Shown here: in pieces, positions 7,968 to 14,600 of the stretch
Layout of the letters: the number at the start of each line of letters is the position of its first letter
How positions within the stretch are numbered: the stretch's first letter is position 1
Origin: Clostridia bacterium
Lineage (GTDB): Bacteria > Bacillota > Clostridia > DUPQ01
Direction: 5' to 3'
DNA length: 14,600 nt
Assembly: GCA_030592355.1 (NCBI GenBank)
Contig: JAUVJE010000037.1
Coordinates: 1 to 14,600 of the forward strand
The notes under the pieces: generated by a model
The model's database searches: none
Told to the model about the DNA's origin: nothing
Seen by the model: the letters and a program-made list of their open reading frames with translations, nothing else
Translations under genes and position numbers: made by a program

Positions 7968-7973
7968 CGGAGG
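7968..7973 (+). promoter_or_regulatory. Orphan Shine-Dalgarno CGGAGG
   Basis: CGGAGG is followed after seven bases by an ATG at 7981, ideal spacing for translation initiation and as good as the sites of the real genes here. The frame it opens closes after six codons. This suggests a leader peptide or the surviving start of a lost gene. Confidence 0.7.
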
Positions 7974-7980
7974 AACATAC

Positions 7981-8001
7981 ATGCATACCAGGGATACATA
8001 G
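7981..8001 (+). other. Six-codon reading frame, leader peptide or gene remnant
   Basis: The frame reads Met-His-Thr-Arg-Asp-Thr-stop (ATG to TAG). It is notable only for the strong, well-placed ribosome binding site before it and for its place just after the 22-bp hairpin. The bases after the TAG are AT-rich with further stops. There is no run of a single regulatory amino acid such as the Trp or His runs of attenuator leaders. A decayed gene start left by deletion explains it equally well. No function is claimed. Confidence 0.3.
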
Positions 8002-8043
8002 ATAATAGTTTAATTTTATTGCTTTTACAGGTCTGTCGCACCT

Positions 8044-8071
8044 TTGTCTGTTATGCTAAAATAAGTATGAT
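8044..8071 (+). promoter_or_regulatory. Possible promoter for the right-hand operon
   Basis: TTGTCT (8044-8049, four of six matches to TTGACA) is followed after 16 bases by TATGAT (8066-8071, five of six matches to TATAAT). Transcription would start about 15 bases before the proposed start codon at 8094. An extended -10 sequence TGCTAAAAT (8054-8062) overlaps and could serve instead, but has no good -35. The location, between a hairpin and the first gene of the next block, fits a new transcription unit. Confidence 0.4.
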
Positions 8072-8093
8072 ATAAATGGCTTTGGGAGGTCAC

Positions 8094-9140
8094 ATGGCTA
8101 TCCAGTATTTTTCAGTTAGTAAAGATGATAATTATTATGAGGCGTTTCCGGATGTGGTTTTAACAGACGGGGGCAAGCTGATTGCTGTTTTCGAAGAATG
8201 CACTCATCACAGCGACAGGTCTTATGCCAGGATAATGAAAACAGAGAGCACCGACCGAGGAAGGACGTGGACTGCTAAAGAGAAGTTCACAGACAGTAAT
8301 GACGGCTGGCCGCCTTACTGGAACTGTGCAAGGATATCAAAACTTAACGACGGACGGCTTGTTATACTTGCGGACTGGATACTAGGCAGAGATGAAATCA
8401 GTGCGGAAGTATATTACTGGATCGGCGACGCTGAAGGCACTGTATGGGACGGCCCCTATCTTATGCCAAGCGATGGTATCGTGCCGGATCAGCTTATACA
8501 AACAAAATCAGGCAGATGGCTCATAAGCACTCATCTAAAAGGTGAGCACAATTTTATTGAGCAAAGTGCATGGTATTCCGATAATGAAGGAAAAACGTGG
8601 AGCGACAGAAAAATTGTAGCTTCAAAAGAGGGTTTGAACCTGTGCGAGGGGAGTATCGTTGAACTGGATGACGGAACCCTGGTATGTTTTCTCAGGGAAA
8701 ACTCAGGTTTGGGATATGATTGTTACAAGGCCATATCAAAAGACGGTGGGGAAACATGGGAAGGTCCGTACAATGTGCCTATGCCGGGTTGCCACAGGCC
8801 GGTGTCCGGTGTTTTAAACAGCGGTCATATAATGATAATGCATAGATTTATGCACGGCGGCAAAGGCTGGGTTGGATTTTGGACGCAAAATATTTTCGCA
8901 GGGTTTTTAAACCAGGAATCCTGTAGAGCTAAAAAAAGAGAAGAGCAGGGTTTGCGAATAATGCCTGTGGATTTTGACAGAAGCCCTGTTTCAGATACCG
9001 GTTATTCGGGCTGGGTTCAGTTTGACGATGGTGAAATCTATGTGATTTATTACATAGTTGATGATTCTCCCAACGGGCAGATCAGAGGAGCTTCGTTTAC
9101 ACCAGAAGATGTATTGATAGGAGGATTTGCAAAAGAATGA
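8094..9140 (+). CDS. Sialidase/BNR-repeat family protein (cytoplasmic)
   Basis: The 348-residue product is a six-bladed beta-propeller of the sialidase superfamily. Three Asp-box repeats are visible: STDRGRTW (52-59), SDNEGKTW (162-169) and SKDGGETW (215-222). Arg80, Arg201 and Arg235 could contribute to the substrate-binding arginine set, and Tyr319/Tyr320 lie where the sialidase nucleophile tyrosine is found, though the alignment is by eye. An upstream in-frame ATG at 8076 lacks a ribosome binding site, whereas GGGAGGT lies just before the ATG at 8094, so I choose the latter; the spacing is short. There is no signal peptide, unusual for host-glycan sialidases, which suggests an intracellular substrate or a non-sialidase propeller enzyme. 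The stop overlaps the start of the next gene (ATGA). Confidence 0.83.
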   Translation: MAIQYFSVSKDDNYYEAFPDVVLTDGGKLIAVFEECTHHSDRSYARIMKTESTDRGRTWTAKEKFTDSNDGWPPYWNCARISKLNDGRLVILADWILGRDEISAEVYYWIGDAEGTVWDGPYLMPSDGIVPDQLIQTKSGRWLISTHLKGEHNFIEQSAWYSDNEGKTWSDRKIVASKEGLNLCEGSIVELDDGTLVCFLRENSGLGYDCYKAISKDGGETWEGPYNVPMPGCHRPVSGVLNSGHIMIMHRFMHGGKGWVGFWTQNIFAGFLNQESCRAKKREEQGLRIMPVDFDRSPVSDTGYSGWVQFDDGEIYVIYYIVDDSPNGQIRGASFTPEDVLIGGFAKE

Positions 9141-9859
9141 GAAAAAGCGGGGCAATTGCAGTATCGATAATTTTTTCACTGCTAATCGCATTTCATATGT
9201 TGATTTCCTTTGTAATGTACGTAGGTCTGAATCCTGATATTTACCGTGCTGCGCAGATTTCTGACGACGTTGCTTCAAATGCCGAAATTGATCAGGAAAC
9301 TTTGGATAGGGCAACAATAGGATTAATAAATTATATGGACGGACACCGGGATAATCTGGTTATATTAAGTAGCGGGCAAGAGGGACACGAGCTGTTCAAT
9401 GCGAAGGAAAAAGCCCATATGGTTGATGTGAAACAATTATTTGTCCTTAGTAAAAAAATCAATACGCTCATATATATGTTTCTTTTAATAATACTAGTGT
9501 TTTATCTGGCATGTGACAAAGACGGCATGAGAAAAAATTTCATGAAATATTCCGCCATAACCCTTTCTGTTATCCTTGGGTTATGGTTGATCATCGCAAT
9601 TATAGCGATGGTGGATTTTTCCTCGTTTTGGACGACTTTCCATAAAATATTTTTCACCAATGACTTGTGGCTTCTGGATCCGTCAAAGGATTTGCTTATC
9701 AGGATGATGCCGCAGAAATTCTTCGTCAGAATTGTGTTGCAGATACTTATAAGGTTTCTGGCTGCTTATGCGGTGGTAATTTCTGTTCTGACAGTGGGTC
9801 ATGTTTTGTTTAACAAGAAATCCAAGGGCGTCAGAATGAAAGGCGGCCGCTATGAATAG
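9137..9859 (+). CDS. DUF1461 (TIGR01906) integral membrane protein
   Basis: This 240-residue protein matches the DUF1461/TIGR01906 family, a Firmicute membrane protein of unknown function. A first hydrophobic segment spans about 5-30. A loop of about 75 residues, likely outside the cell, carries the family signature: NYMDGHRDN followed by LFNAKEKAHMVDVKQLF. Three more membrane segments lie near 107-127, 137-162 and 197-227, the last followed by a basic tail with KKSKGVRMKGGR. The start codon overlaps the propeller gene's stop by four bases and its stop overlaps the dehydrogenase start by eight, so translation is probably coupled through the three genes. No catalytic role can be inferred. Confidence 0.9.
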   Translation: MRKSGAIAVSIIFSLLIAFHMLISFVMYVGLNPDIYRAAQISDDVASNAEIDQETLDRATIGLINYMDGHRDNLVILSSGQEGHELFNAKEKAHMVDVKQLFVLSKKINTLIYMFLLIILVFYLACDKDGMRKNFMKYSAITLSVILGLWLIIAIIAMVDFSSFWTTFHKIFFTNDLWLLDPSKDLLIRMMPQKFFVRIVLQILIRFLAAYAVVISVLTVGHVLFNKKSKGVRMKGGRYE

Positions 9860-11177
9860 GATATGTGTAATAGGGTGCGGTTATGTCGGATTGGTATCCG
9901 GGGTGGGTCTTGCGGAATTCCACAATGAGATTTTATGTACTGATACTGACTCTGTCAGGATTGAAAATTTGAAAAAAATGATAATGCCCTTTAGCGAGCC
10001 GGGTCTTTTAAAATTGGTTAAAAAAAATAGTGATATGGGAAGATTGTCGTTTGTCAATGACATTAAACCAATGTTAATAAACTGCGATGCGGTGATGATT
10101 GCAGTTCAGACACCGCAATCCGTTGACGGGTCGGCTGATTTGAGCTATTTAATGGTGGCTGCATCTGAGATAGCGAAACACATAAAAAAAGCTGTGGTCG
10201 TTATAATAAAATCCACGGTTCCCATAGGTACGGCTAAAAAAGTGAAAAAACTTATAAACTCAATACTTGCTGACAGAGATGTAGGATTTTCTGTAGAAGT
10301 GGTTTCAAACCCTGAATTCCTGCAGGAAGGTTCGGCTGTAGACACATTCTTAAATCCGGACCGCATAGTACTCGGTTGCAAAGACGGCGGCGTGGCTTCA
10401 AAGCTGATGGAAGAGATATATACAATTCCTGCGGCAGCGGGTGTCCCGATTATAAAATGCTCTAATGAAACAGCAGAAACAATAAAATATGCTTCAAATG
10501 CGTTTCTAGCGATGAAAATCTCATATATAAACCAGATGGCGCTGCTGTGTGAAAAGACGGGAGCCGATATAAAAACTGTTGCAAAAGCTTTGGGCAGCGA
10601 TGCCCGGATCAATCCGAAATTTTTAAATCCCGGGCCTGGTTATGGGGGAAGTTGCTTCCCAAAAGATACCAGGGCGCTTGTTAAAATGGGTGAAATTCAT
10701 GGGCTTGACCTTTCGATGATTAGAGCTGCGTATGAATCCAATGCTGTGCACAAAACAATTTTAGCAGAAAAAGCAGTCAGGATTTTAAAAGAAAACGGTG
10801 GGAAAACACTTGCTGTATGGGGTCTTTCATTCAAGGCCGGAAGCAGCGATATGAGAAATTCTCCAGTACTTGACATACTGCCGGTCATAATAAAAGGCGG
10901 TATTAAAATAAAGGCATACGACCCTGAAGCTATGGATGGGGCAAAAATCCACTTAGCTAAATACATGGACGATATCGAACTTTGTAAAACTCAGGAAGAT
11001 ACTCTTTCGAATTCTGATGCATTGATGATTTTAACCGAATGGGAATGTTTTAAGAAGGCAAACCTTACTGAAACAGCTTTCAGACTCAATAAAAAAATAC
11101 TGTTGGATTATAGAAATATATATGATGCCGCTGAAGCGGAAAAAACAGGATTTTTATATTATGGGGTTGGTAGATGA
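9852..11177 (+). CDS. UDP-glucose 6-dehydrogenase
   Basis: The 441-residue enzyme oxidises UDP-glucose to UDP-glucuronate with two NAD+. The N-terminal NAD motif is GCGYVG (8-13). SNPEFLQEG (152-160), KYASNAFLA (212-220) and GYGGSCFPKD (263-272) with the catalytic Cys268 are all intact, and a C-terminal Rossmann domain contains LAVWGLSFKAGSSDMRNSP. Length is usual for the family (Ugd, TuaD). The protein would feed uronic-acid polysaccharide or UDP-xylose synthesis, but no glycosyltransferase is in this window. The start overlaps the membrane-protein gene by eight bases. UDP-mannose-type dehydrogenases share the fold but the motif spacing fits UDP-glucose best. Confidence 0.95.
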   Translation: MNRICVIGCGYVGLVSGVGLAEFHNEILCTDTDSVRIENLKKMIMPFSEPGLLKLVKKNSDMGRLSFVNDIKPMLINCDAVMIAVQTPQSVDGSADLSYLMVAASEIAKHIKKAVVVIIKSTVPIGTAKKVKKLINSILADRDVGFSVEVVSNPEFLQEGSAVDTFLNPDRIVLGCKDGGVASKLMEEIYTIPAAAGVPIIKCSNETAETIKYASNAFLAMKISYINQMALLCEKTGADIKTVAKALGSDARINPKFLNPGPGYGGSCFPKDTRALVKMGEIHGLDLSMIRAAYESNAVHKTILAEKAVRILKENGGKTLAVWGLSFKAGSSDMRNSPVLDILPVIIKGGIKIKAYDPEAMDGAKIHLAKYMDDIELCKTQEDTLSNSDALMILTEWECFKKANLTETAFRLNKKILLDYRNIYDAAEAEKTGFLYYGVGR

Positions 11178-11178
11178 T

Positions 11179-12765
11179 ATGAGATTTATAGAAATAGCTG
11201 AGAAGTACAATAAAAATACTGCCGGAGATATTATAGCAGCGAAAAGGAACAATCAAATTGTAAGTCTGCTTGAGGATGTCGGAGACTCCGCAAATTATGA
11301 ATTCGTTGATACAGCATCACTTGATGGGATTCGCATTTACAGAAACACTCTAAAGTTTTTACTCGTTAAAGCTGTGGCCGGACTTTTCCCAAACAACAGG
11401 CTTAAAATACATTATTCCATTAACAAGGGCAGTTTTTGCGAACTCATGGGCCGCTCTATAGGCAAAGAAGATGTAAATAAAATACGCAAGAGTATGAGAA
11501 ACCTCGTTAAAAAGAGGCATCCCATTGAAAGACATGAATTTGGGATTGAACATGCCGCCAAGGTGCTGGGGCATACCAACAGAAATGACCTTCTTAATGT
11601 TTTGGCCCAAAATGACGACTCCAAGGTGGTATTATATTCCCTTGAAGGAGTATTTGACTATTTTCACGGCATTATGGCGCCAAACACAGGTTATGTGGAT
11701 TTATTTGAGCTTCGGCATTTTCATAATGGATTCTTATTATTTTATCCAACCCGATTTGACCCAGGGAAGCTGCCGGAATGGAAAAATCAGGATAAGCTGA
11801 CCAATGCTTTTGAAGAATTTCGACGTTGGGGAGAAGCAATTGGCGTGGATAGCATCAGTGATATAAACAATATAGCTGAAAAAGGTGAAATCGGGGATAT
11901 TATCAGAATATCAGAAGCCCTGCAGGAAAAGAAAATAGGATACATAGCAGATGAAATAAAGGAAAAACGTAAAAACTTTATTTTCATCGCCGGTCCGTCA
12001 TCATCAGGAAAAACCACATTTGCAAGAAGGCTGGCAATTCATCTTCGGGCTGTCGGTCTAAAAGCCCATCCTATATCAATGGATGATTATTACAGGGGAA
12101 AAGAAGTGCCTTTGGATTTATACGGCAAGAAGGATTATGAAACCCCCGATGCTTTTGATATTGAGAAATTCAACGATGATATGAAATCTCTTCAGGAATA
12201 CGGATATGCAGAAATCCCGAAATATGACTTTGCAACTGAAAGAAGGAATAGTTACAGGGATCTGTCAATTGATGAATCAGGTGTTGTGATTGTTGAGGGG
12301 ATTCATGGAATCAATCCTGCATTCAGCAAAAGCGTGGACAGTAAAAGAGTCCACAAACTGTATATAAGTGCACTTACATCAATAAACATTGATGACCATA
12401 ACAGGCTTTCAACTACTGATGCAAGGTTTTTCAGACGGCTTGTCAGGGATTTTAAATACCGTGGGGCAAGCGCCGAAAGAACACTTAGTATGTGGGCGGA
12501 TGTCAGAAAAGGTGAGGATAAATATATTTTCCCATATCAGGAGGAAGCGGACGAAATTTTTAACAGCACCCTGATTTATGAACATGGGGTTTTAAAAAAG
12601 TTTGCGGTTCCCATACTTAGAAATATAGATGAAGACAGTATATATTTATCGGAGGCAAAAAGACTGTTGGTAATTCTGTCTTACTTTACGGAAGTTGAAG
12701 ATGAAGAAATCCCCAATACCTCCCTTATTAGGGAATTTATTGGTGGTTCGGTTTTGAGATATTAA
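11179..12765 (+). CDS. Uridine-kinase-like nucleoside kinase with N-terminal tRNA-synthetase-like half
   Basis: The protein has two parts. The first about 250 residues resemble the TGS and editing-domain-like portion of threonyl-tRNA synthetase (IAEKYN near the N terminus, then PIERHEFGIEHAAKVLG). The second half is a phosphoribulokinase/uridine kinase domain, with the Walker A motif GPSSSGKTT at about 272-280, SMDDYY, PKYDF and VVEGIHG. The C-terminal WADVRKGEDKYIFPYQEEAD is typical of this Firmicute family. It probably phosphorylates a nucleoside such as uridine, using ATP or GTP, in the cytoplasm. I take the ATG one base after the dehydrogenase stop, giving 528 residues; starts at 11161 or 11122 would overlap that gene and add nothing recognisable. 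Confidence 0.87.
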   Translation: MRFIEIAEKYNKNTAGDIIAAKRNNQIVSLLEDVGDSANYEFVDTASLDGIRIYRNTLKFLLVKAVAGLFPNNRLKIHYSINKGSFCELMGRSIGKEDVNKIRKSMRNLVKKRHPIERHEFGIEHAAKVLGHTNRNDLLNVLAQNDDSKVVLYSLEGVFDYFHGIMAPNTGYVDLFELRHFHNGFLLFYPTRFDPGKLPEWKNQDKLTNAFEEFRRWGEAIGVDSISDINNIAEKGEIGDIIRISEALQEKKIGYIADEIKEKRKNFIFIAGPSSSGKTTFARRLAIHLRAVGLKAHPISMDDYYRGKEVPLDLYGKKDYETPDAFDIEKFNDDMKSLQEYGYAEIPKYDFATERRNSYRDLSIDESGVVIVEGIHGINPAFSKSVDSKRVHKLYISALTSINIDDHNRLSTTDARFFRRLVRDFKYRGASAERTLSMWADVRKGEDKYIFPYQEEADEIFNSTLIYEHGVLKKFAVPILRNIDEDSIYLSEAKRLLVILSYFTEVEDEEIPNTSLIREFIGGSVLRY

Positions 12766-12771
12766 AGTGTC

Positions 12772-12776
12772 GGAGG
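12772..12776 (+). promoter_or_regulatory. Ribosome binding site fixing the xylulokinase start
   Basis: GGAGG lies five bases before the ATG at 12782. A GTG further upstream at 12767 is in frame but has no ribosome binding site and would place this GGAGG inside the coding region, so the ATG is the better start. Confidence 0.8.
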
Positions 12777-12781
12777 AAATA

Positions 12782-14314
12782 ATGAAGTATTTAATAGGAA
12801 TTGACATTGGAACTTCGGGAACCAAAACAGTGTTGTTTGATACAAACGGAAATGGAATAGCCGGCTGTACGGTGGAGTATCCTCTATATCAACCCAAAAT
12901 AGGCTGGGCTGAACAGGATCCTGCGGACTGGTGGAATGCGGTTTGTGTTTCAACCGGAGAAGTAATTGAAAAAAGCGGAATTAATTCCAAAGACATAAGC
13001 GGAGTAGGGCTGTCAGGACAGATGCATGGCTTGGTATTGCTTGATGAAAATGATGAGATTCTCAGGCATTCAATAATATGGTGTGACCAAAGAACTCATA
13101 AGGAATGCACGGAAATAACGGAAAAAGTAGGTGCAAAGAGACTGATTGAGATTACTGCAAATCCAGCGCTGACCGGGTTTACAGCATCAAAAATTCTGTG
13201 GGTGAGGAATAATGAACCGGAAATATTTTCAAAGATAAGTAAGATTCTTCTGCCAAAAGATTACATAAGATTCATGCTCACGGGAGAATATGCAACCGAA
13301 GTTTCTGATGCCAGCGGCATGCAGCTCCTTGACATTAAAAACAGGTGTTGGAGCGATGAAGTGCTGGAAAAACTTGAAATCAAAAAAGAGTGGCTTGGGA
13401 AAATGTATGAATCCTGTGAAAATACCGGTGCGGTGAGCAGCAGGGCAGCGGCGCTGACCGGACTTGCACCCGGAACAATTGTTGCCGGCGGAGCAGGCGA
13501 CCAAGCTGCCGGCGCCATTGGAAACGGAATAGTCAAAGAAGGCATTATATCCTCCACAATAGGTACCAGCGGAGTAGTTTTTGCACATATGGATAATATT
13601 GAAATAGATATGAATGGAAGGGTGCACACATTTTGTCACGCAGTTCCCGGAGCATGGCATGTTATGGGCGTTACACAAGGTGCCGGTTTATCATTGAAAT
13701 GGTTCAGGGATAATTTTTGTATTGAAGAGATGAGAACAGCAGATCTAATGGGCATTGACCCGTATATTCTGATGGATAAAGAAGCGGGCGAAATTCCAGC
13801 TGGGTCTGAAGGCGTTTTGTACCTTCCTTACCTGATGGGTGAAAGAACCCCTCATCTGGATCCGGATGCCAAAGGAGTATTTTTTGGGCTAAGTGCAGCC
13901 CACAGCAAGGCCCATATGATAAGAGCGGTCCTTGAGGGGGTTGTATACAGTTTACGGGATTGTATAGAAATTATGCGCGAAATGGGTATCGAGGCATCAC
14001 AGGTAAGAGCATCCGGAGGGGGAGGCAGAAGTCCGCTTTGGAGACAGATGCAGGCGGATATGTTTAAAACAGATATTTGCACCCTGAATTCCAGCGAAGG
14101 CCCGGCGCTTGGCGTTGCCATTCTGGCCGGTGTTGCATCCGGTGTATATGACGATGTGGTTTCAGCTTGTGAAGAAATCATAAGCGTAAAGGAAATTCAG
14201 CCGCCTATTGCAGAGAACGCAGAAATTTATGATAAATATTATAAGGTTTATAAAAACCTATATAAACATCTTGAACACGATTACAAAGACATAGCAGAAA
14301 TTTTAGGAGAATAA
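12782..14314 (+). CDS. xylB: Xylulokinase (FGGY carbohydrate kinase family)
   Basis: This 510-residue kinase phosphorylates D-xylulose with ATP to xylulose 5-phosphate, the entry of xylose into the pentose phosphate pathway. The N-terminal phosphate motif GIDIGTSGTK includes Asp8. GLSGQMHG, typical of xylulokinase, carries a histidine near 82. WCDQR follows, and the general-base aspartate is in AGGAGDQAAGAIG (about Asp240). The C-terminal RASGGGGRSPLWRQMQAD is the FGGY ATP-site segment. Length and motifs match XylB. There is no xylose isomerase beside it, so the xylulose source is elsewhere. It follows the nucleoside kinase by 16 bases and is probably in the same operon. A related FGGY substrate cannot be excluded. 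Confidence 0.9.
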   Translation: MKYLIGIDIGTSGTKTVLFDTNGNGIAGCTVEYPLYQPKIGWAEQDPADWWNAVCVSTGEVIEKSGINSKDISGVGLSGQMHGLVLLDENDEILRHSIIWCDQRTHKECTEITEKVGAKRLIEITANPALTGFTASKILWVRNNEPEIFSKISKILLPKDYIRFMLTGEYATEVSDASGMQLLDIKNRCWSDEVLEKLEIKKEWLGKMYESCENTGAVSSRAAALTGLAPGTIVAGGAGDQAAGAIGNGIVKEGIISSTIGTSGVVFAHMDNIEIDMNGRVHTFCHAVPGAWHVMGVTQGAGLSLKWFRDNFCIEEMRTADLMGIDPYILMDKEAGEIPAGSEGVLYLPYLMGERTPHLDPDAKGVFFGLSAAHSKAHMIRAVLEGVVYSLRDCIEIMREMGIEASQVRASGGGGRSPLWRQMQADMFKTDICTLNSSEGPALGVAILAGVASGVYDDVVSACEEIISVKEIQPPIAENAEIYDKYYKVYKNLYKHLEHDYKDIAEILGE

Positions 14315-14315
14315 C

Positions 14316-14600
14316 ATGAGACAGCAGGCATTTAAGAAAAGCGGCAGATTCTATAAAGGAAACCTTCATGCGCATACGACAATTTCAGACGGCACAAGGC
14401 CTGTTTCTGAGGTAATAGGGATATATAAGGGAAAAGGTTATGATTTTCTTGCCATAACGGACCATAATACAGTATTTAAGTCGGATGAATTCAATGATGA
14501 AATTTATATTGTTCCGGCTCTTGAGATACACAGTGGCAAACCGGGTACCGACAAGACGCATCATATGGTTGGGTTGACGACTTATGATAATCCGATGGTA
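14316..14600 (+). CDS. PHP-domain phosphoesterase, N-terminal part (3' end outside window)
   Basis: The ATG at 14316 opens a frame that stays open for 95 codons to the last base, so the gene is cut by the window. AGGAG lies six bases upstream. KGNLHAHTTISDG carries the first PHP metal motif (His-x-His) and LAITDHN the second (Asp-His); ALEIHS supplies the conserved glutamate. PHP proteins are metal-dependent phosphoesterases, including histidinol phosphatase, polymerase-associated domains and 3',5'-nucleoside bisphosphate phosphatases. It starts one base after the xylulokinase stop and is probably co-transcribed. The missing remainder prevents choosing a subfamily. Confidence 0.85.
   Translation, partial: MRQQAFKKSGRFYKGNLHAHTTISDGTRPVSEVIGIYKGKGYDFLAITDHNTVFKSDEFNDEIYIVPALEIHSGKPGTDKTHHMVGLTTYDNPMV

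Noticed and set aside
12334..12354. GTGGAC/GTCCAC inverted repeat
   Set aside because: It is only 6 bp, with a 9-nt spacer, and lies inside the conserved nucleoside kinase reading frame.
13229..13678. Minus-strand open frames of 122-149 codons
   Set aside because: They are antisense to well-conserved xylulokinase; the Cys- and Ser-rich composition looks like reversed Gly/Ala codons.
1..14600. CRISPR, tRNA, rRNA, insertion sequence or prophage
   Set aside because: No direct repeat array, cloverleaf, rRNA-like stretch, transposase or phage motif was seen.

Overview
The window looks like chromosome from a low-to-moderate GC member of the Clostridia or a related Firmicute. The reasons are strong GGAGG-type ribosome binding sites, heavy use of ATA and AGA/AGG codons, tightly packed genes all on the + strand, a DUF1461/TIGR01906 membrane protein and a two-part uridine kinase of a type frequent in Clostridia. 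I see no rRNA, tRNA, CRISPR array, transposase or phage gene. Genus cannot be read from this sequence.

The left block (1-7917) is one densely packed run. It opens with the end of threonine synthase (thrC) and a complete homoserine kinase (thrB), the last two steps of threonine synthesis. With gaps of only 9 to 22 bases these are followed by two paralogous uroporphyrinogen-decarboxylase-superfamily proteins, a ThuA-like protein and a Gfo/Idh/MocA oxidoreductase. After 69 bases comes a 782-residue cytoplasmic protein resembling glycoside hydrolases that carry a GH67/GH20-type N-terminal domain. URO-D, ThuA, Gfo/Idh and the hydrolase-like protein together suggest intracellular processing of an unusual glycoside or sugar derivative. 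No corrinoid protein, transporter or regulator is in view, so the substrate is unknown.

The 7918-8093 gap is the only non-coding stretch of any size. It holds a perfect 22-bp inverted repeat with a 3-nt loop and no U-tract, an orphan Shine-Dalgarno with a six-codon reading frame, and a possible promoter for the next block.

The right block (8094-14600) also reads as one operon: a cytoplasmic sialidase/BNR-repeat protein, a DUF1461 membrane protein, UDP-glucose 6-dehydrogenase, a uridine-kinase-like nucleoside kinase, xylulokinase, and the start of a PHP-domain phosphoesterase cut by the window edge. Adjacent genes overlap or nearly touch. UDP-glucose dehydrogenase, the nucleoside kinase and xylulokinase point to nucleotide-sugar and pentose metabolism.

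The most interesting material is the pair of URO-D paralogs with altered metal-site residues, their ThuA/Gfo/hydrolase-like neighbours, and the palindrome with the abandoned translation start. No clearly new defence or mobile system is visible.
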